A stretch of DNA of 64,000 bases from Caldifarciminota bacterium UBA5631 (GTDB lineage: Bacteria; Hydrothermota; Hydrothermia; UBA1063). Positions 61,544 through 64,000 of this stretch are shown here, piece after piece (the stretch's first letter is position 1; every line of letters starts with the position of its first letter). The position numbers were made by a program, and so were the translations under genes. The notes beneath the pieces are model-generated. The model made no database searches, was not told the origin of the DNA, and saw only the letters and a program-made list of their open reading frames with translations. The stretch lies in the NCBI GenBank assembly GCA_002421425.1, contig DIJZ01000001.1:59204-123203 (forward strand). Reading direction: 5' to 3'.

Positions 61544-61755
61544 CACTCAGGCAACTTTGTTACACTTTGTGGAGTATATTCTATCTCCCCGAGCTTTTTA
61601 ATTACACCTTCAATATTTTCCGTTCGCAACGTTACAACCTTGTCTACAACTGAAATTTCAAAATCCTGCTCCCCAATATCCTTCAACGCCTTAGAAATTC
61701 TCATTTTACAGTGGTCACAGTGGATACCAGGAACGTAAAGTTTGTACTTTACCAT
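61543..61755 (-). CDS. heavy-metal-associated (CopZ-like) chaperone
   Basis: A 70-residue HMA domain with GIHCDHC (Cys13, Cys16) as the metal site and the beta-alpha-beta-beta-alpha-beta pattern. It should carry Cu(I) to the copper ATPase encoded 9 nt upstream. The spacing implies one operon. Confidence 0.92.
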   Translation of the reverse strand: MVKYKLYVPGIHCDHCKMRISKALKDIGEQDFEISVVDKVVTLRTENIEGVIKKLGEIEYTPQSVTKLPE

Positions 61756-61764
61756 AAATACCCC

Positions 61765-63927
61765 CTATTTTAAACGTAACGAATTTACAATCACGGTAAT
61801 TGAACTCAAAGCCATCGCTACCTCTGCAAATATGGGATTTATCAAGCCAATCATAGCGAGGGGAATTGCCAGAACGTTGTACAAAAAAGCCCAAACAAGA
61901 TTTTCCTTTACTTTTCGAAAAGTGGACTTCGAAACGCCAAAAAAATCAATAATTCTGGAAAGGCCACCCTTTACAATAACCGCATCGGCATTTTCAATTG
62001 CCAGGTCTGTTCCGTCGGATATGCTAATGGAAACATCAGCAGCCTTAAGGGCTGCAGCATCATTGATTCCATCACCCGTCATCAGGACCTTTGCACCTTC
62101 ACCCTGAAATTTATGAATAATATGCACTTTGTCTTCAGGCGCTAATTCCGCATAAATGTGTTTAAAGCCAAGCTTCCCACCTACTATTTCAGCAGATTTC
62201 CGGTTGTCACCTGTAATAAGAACTGGCACAACACCAAACTCCATTAGACTGCCGATAGCATCTTCAGTATCTTCTCTAATTTTGTCTTCAATAATAAAAA
62301 ATCCAATAATTTTGTTTCCCTTTCGAACTTCAACCACAGTTTTGCCCTGAGAAATATAGTCTTCATAAAGTTTCAGATCTTCAGGCTTCCCCACGAAATA
62401 CACACTGTTTCCGATCTCACCGGTCACTCCGAACCCCGCAACTTCCTTAAAATCTTTCACAACAAACTCATCTTCTTTATCTTGAAGTCCGGCAATAGCT
62501 CCTGCCAGAGGATGCGCGGAATTTCTTTCAAGAGCTACGACCTTCTCTAACTCCCCCTCAGGCAGCTGATAATAGGTCACCTTTGGCTTACCTTCCGTCA
62601 AAGTTCCTGTCTTATCAAACAATGCATATTTCACCGTTAAAGCAGTTTGAATTATTTCTGCGTTCTTAATTAGAATACCCTTATTGGAAGCAACGGTAGT
62701 CCCACGCAAAAGAGCCATTGGTATTGCAAGACCAAGGGCACAGGGACATGCAATTACTATGGTAGAAATAAAACAGGTGAGAGCAAAGGAGAACCTGTTT
62801 TCTGTCAGCAAAACCCAGGGAAAGATTTGCTTTAGTAAACTTAAAAAGGATTCCAGAGAATAAAAACTTACGTACCAGAATACAAAGCTGATTGTGGCGA
62901 GAGCCAGGATGGTTGGCACGAAATAGTTGGTAATTCTATCAGCAATTTTCTGTATCGGGATTCTCGTTCCCTGAACCTGTTTAAGCAGTTCCATCATTCT
63001 TGACAGGAAAGAACTTTCCAATGGCCTGTCAATACGTACTTTAATCGCTCCGTTCAGATTTAATGCGCCCCCAATAACTATTCCACCTACCCCCTTTTCC
63101 AAAGGCATCGGCTCCCCGGTAATCACTGATTCATCAATGCTGGTCTGCCCCTCAATGATTGTTCCGTCAGCAGGAACACGCTCGCCAGGCTTGACAAGAA
63201 CTACCATCCCCGCAGTTACAGCGGATGCCGGGATAAACTCTTCTTTTCCTTCAACAATAACTCTAGCCTCTCTCGGCCTCAGAGATAGGAGCCCCTTTAT
63301 TTCCCTCATTGCTCTATCACGCAAATTTGATTCAATGAACCTACCCGTGAGATGAATCGCCATAATCATCGCTCCGATGGAACCAAAGGAATCAACTGGT
63401 AAGCCAGAAACGTGTAAAACCGCTGTTAGCCATGAAGAAATGGCCCCCAGAGAGATCAACGTATCCATATTTGAGTGCAAATGCTTTACTGCAATAAAGG
63501 CACCCTTAAAGGTATCAAAACCCGCCACAAAAAGAACAACTGCTCCAATTGCGATCTCTATCCAGGGAAAATAAGGAATGTGAAACTTTAGCATATGCAG
63601 AACCATTAAAATCACAAGGGGAAGAGTAAAGCTGATACTCAGGAGGAAATTTCGTTTAACCCTTTTGTGTCTTCTGCGCTCCTCTTCCTCTGGCTGTTCT
63701 GTTGAAATCCCGTATCCCACCCTTTCGACTGCTTTTCTGATTTCCTCAAACTCCAGTGGTTTCTCCAGTATAATAAAAGCAGAATTCGTAGCGAGGTTCA
63801 CCGTTGCAAGTTTAACTCCGGGCAGTTTCGAAATAGCTTTCTCAACGGTTCTTGCACAAGTTGCACAGGTCATTCCCATCACATAGAGGTTCAACTTTTC
63901 CATTCCTTTGTCTTGCTTTTCCATCAT
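61765..63927 (-). CDS. copA: copper-translocating P-type ATPase, CopA type
   Basis: A 720-residue P1B-1 ATPase: one N-terminal HMA domain (GMTCATC, about 18-24), eight TM segments, CPC in the transport helix, TGEP in the actuator domain, DKTGTLTEG phosphorylation site, HP dipeptide (NSAHPLAG) and MTGDGINDAAAL hinge. The YN and MALSS motifs of copper pumps are present. It exports Cu(I) across the inner membrane. The ATG follows a TACAAT by 6 nt without a Shine-Dalgarno. No copper regulator is visible in the window. Confidence 0.96.
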   Translation of the reverse strand: MMEKQDKGMEKLNLYVMGMTCATCARTVEKAISKLPGVKLATVNLATNSAFIILEKPLEFEEIRKAVERVGYGISTEQPEEEERRRHKRVKRNFLLSISFTLPLVILMVLHMLKFHIPYFPWIEIAIGAVVLFVAGFDTFKGAFIAVKHLHSNMDTLISLGAISSWLTAVLHVSGLPVDSFGSIGAMIMAIHLTGRFIESNLRDRAMREIKGLLSLRPREARVIVEGKEEFIPASAVTAGMVVLVKPGERVPADGTIIEGQTSIDESVITGEPMPLEKGVGGIVIGGALNLNGAIKVRIDRPLESSFLSRMMELLKQVQGTRIPIQKIADRITNYFVPTILALATISFVFWYVSFYSLESFLSLLKQIFPWVLLTENRFSFALTCFISTIVIACPCALGLAIPMALLRGTTVASNKGILIKNAEIIQTALTVKYALFDKTGTLTEGKPKVTYYQLPEGELEKVVALERNSAHPLAGAIAGLQDKEDEFVVKDFKEVAGFGVTGEIGNSVYFVGKPEDLKLYEDYISQGKTVVEVRKGNKIIGFFIIEDKIREDTEDAIGSLMEFGVVPVLITGDNRKSAEIVGGKLGFKHIYAELAPEDKVHIIHKFQGEGAKVLMTGDGINDAAALKAADVSISISDGTDLAIENADAVIVKGGLSRIIDFFGVSKSTFRKVKENLVWAFLYNVLAIPLAMIGLINPIFAEVAMALSSITVIVNSLRLK

Positions 63928-63933
63928 TAGAGA

Positions 63934-63939
63934 ATTGTA
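63934..63939 (-). promoter_or_regulatory. -10 box for copA (leaderless type)
   Basis: TACAAT on the minus strand, 6 nt before the ATG at 63927. No convincing -35 is seen at 16-18 nt, which would fit activator-dependent control, although this is a guess. Confidence 0.45.
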
Positions 63940-64000
63940 AGGTTTTTAACAAGAAAAGTCTTTACCGGTCTGTTTGCAGTGAGATTGAAAAATCGCACGC

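Overview
The window carries closely packed bacterial genes, mostly in long runs with 1-40 nt overlaps, on a moderately AT-rich background. It has four tRNA genes and no rRNA, transposase, phage gene or CRISPR array. The cell looks like a diderm: it encodes SurA-like periplasmic foldases, a LolA-like protein, heptose-kinase and sugar-transfer enzymes, a beta-barrel candidate, several lipoproteins, and secreted proteins with FlgD-like/type IX secretion (T9SS)-style C-terminal domains. A PorX-type regulator is also present. FolE2, archease, a Pyrococcus-like Asp-ligated ferredoxin, short Mfd and EF-Ts, PgsBCW and gingipain-family peptidases together suggest an uncultured FCB-like candidate phylum (WOR-3/Stahlbacteria or Hydrothermae type), possibly thermophilic. 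That placement is inference; no rRNA is available to test it.

Layout: 1-0.9 kb, sugar-transferase-like gene; 1 kb, tRNA-Leu(GAG); 1.1-6.35 kb, three tandem membrane HD-GYP proteins; 6.4-14.9 kb, one long minus-strand run from PhoH, PgpH, YbeY and CNNM-type proteins through heptose kinase and a DPM-type glycosyltransferase to archease and FolE2; 15-16.3 kb, LysM protein, small lipoprotein, cupin; 16.4-18.4 kb, Psd, PssA and a glycosyltransferase; 18.4-33.3 kb, a 15-kb minus-strand block with pgsB-pgsC-pgsW, a two-repeat secreted protein, a barrel candidate, a beta-propeller lipoprotein, two C25-family peptidases, a YCF48-like protein and an M14 carboxypeptidase; 33.5-41.8 kb, ferredoxin, Obg, HEAT protein, Mfd, two SurA-like proteins, S4 protein, TPR lipoprotein; 41.8-47.2 kb, a VWA, FHA, PP2C and Ser/Thr-kinase/WD40 signalling cassette; 47.2-49.7 kb, gmk, glmS and tRNA-Leu(CAA); 49.8-56.1 kb, tRNA-Ser then rplM-rpsI-rpsB-tsf-pyrH-frr-uppS-cdsA-mazG-like-EamA; 56.2-57.8 kb, tRNA-Val and a PorX-like regulator; 57.8-61.5 kb, lamin-tail secreted protein, Dtd, TPR protein, LolA-like protein; 61.5-64 kb, copper chaperone and copper ATPase.

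Functional links: CdsA, PssA and Psd make phosphatidylethanolamine; UppS, GlmS, the heptose kinase and GT2 enzymes feed envelope polymers; PgsBCW probably makes a gamma-linked polyamide surface polymer whose operon also encodes candidate export and processing proteins. The HD-GYP trio (c-di-GMP), PgpH (c-di-AMP), the kinase/phosphatase/FHA cassette and PorX give several signalling layers.

Promoters are easy to read: the -35 is often TTGAAT, spaced 16-18 nt from a TATAAT-like -10. Several operons start with a -10 only 6-10 nt before an ATG and no Shine-Dalgarno, indicating leaderless or nearly leaderless mRNAs, whereas internal genes and some first genes have clear GGAGG sites.
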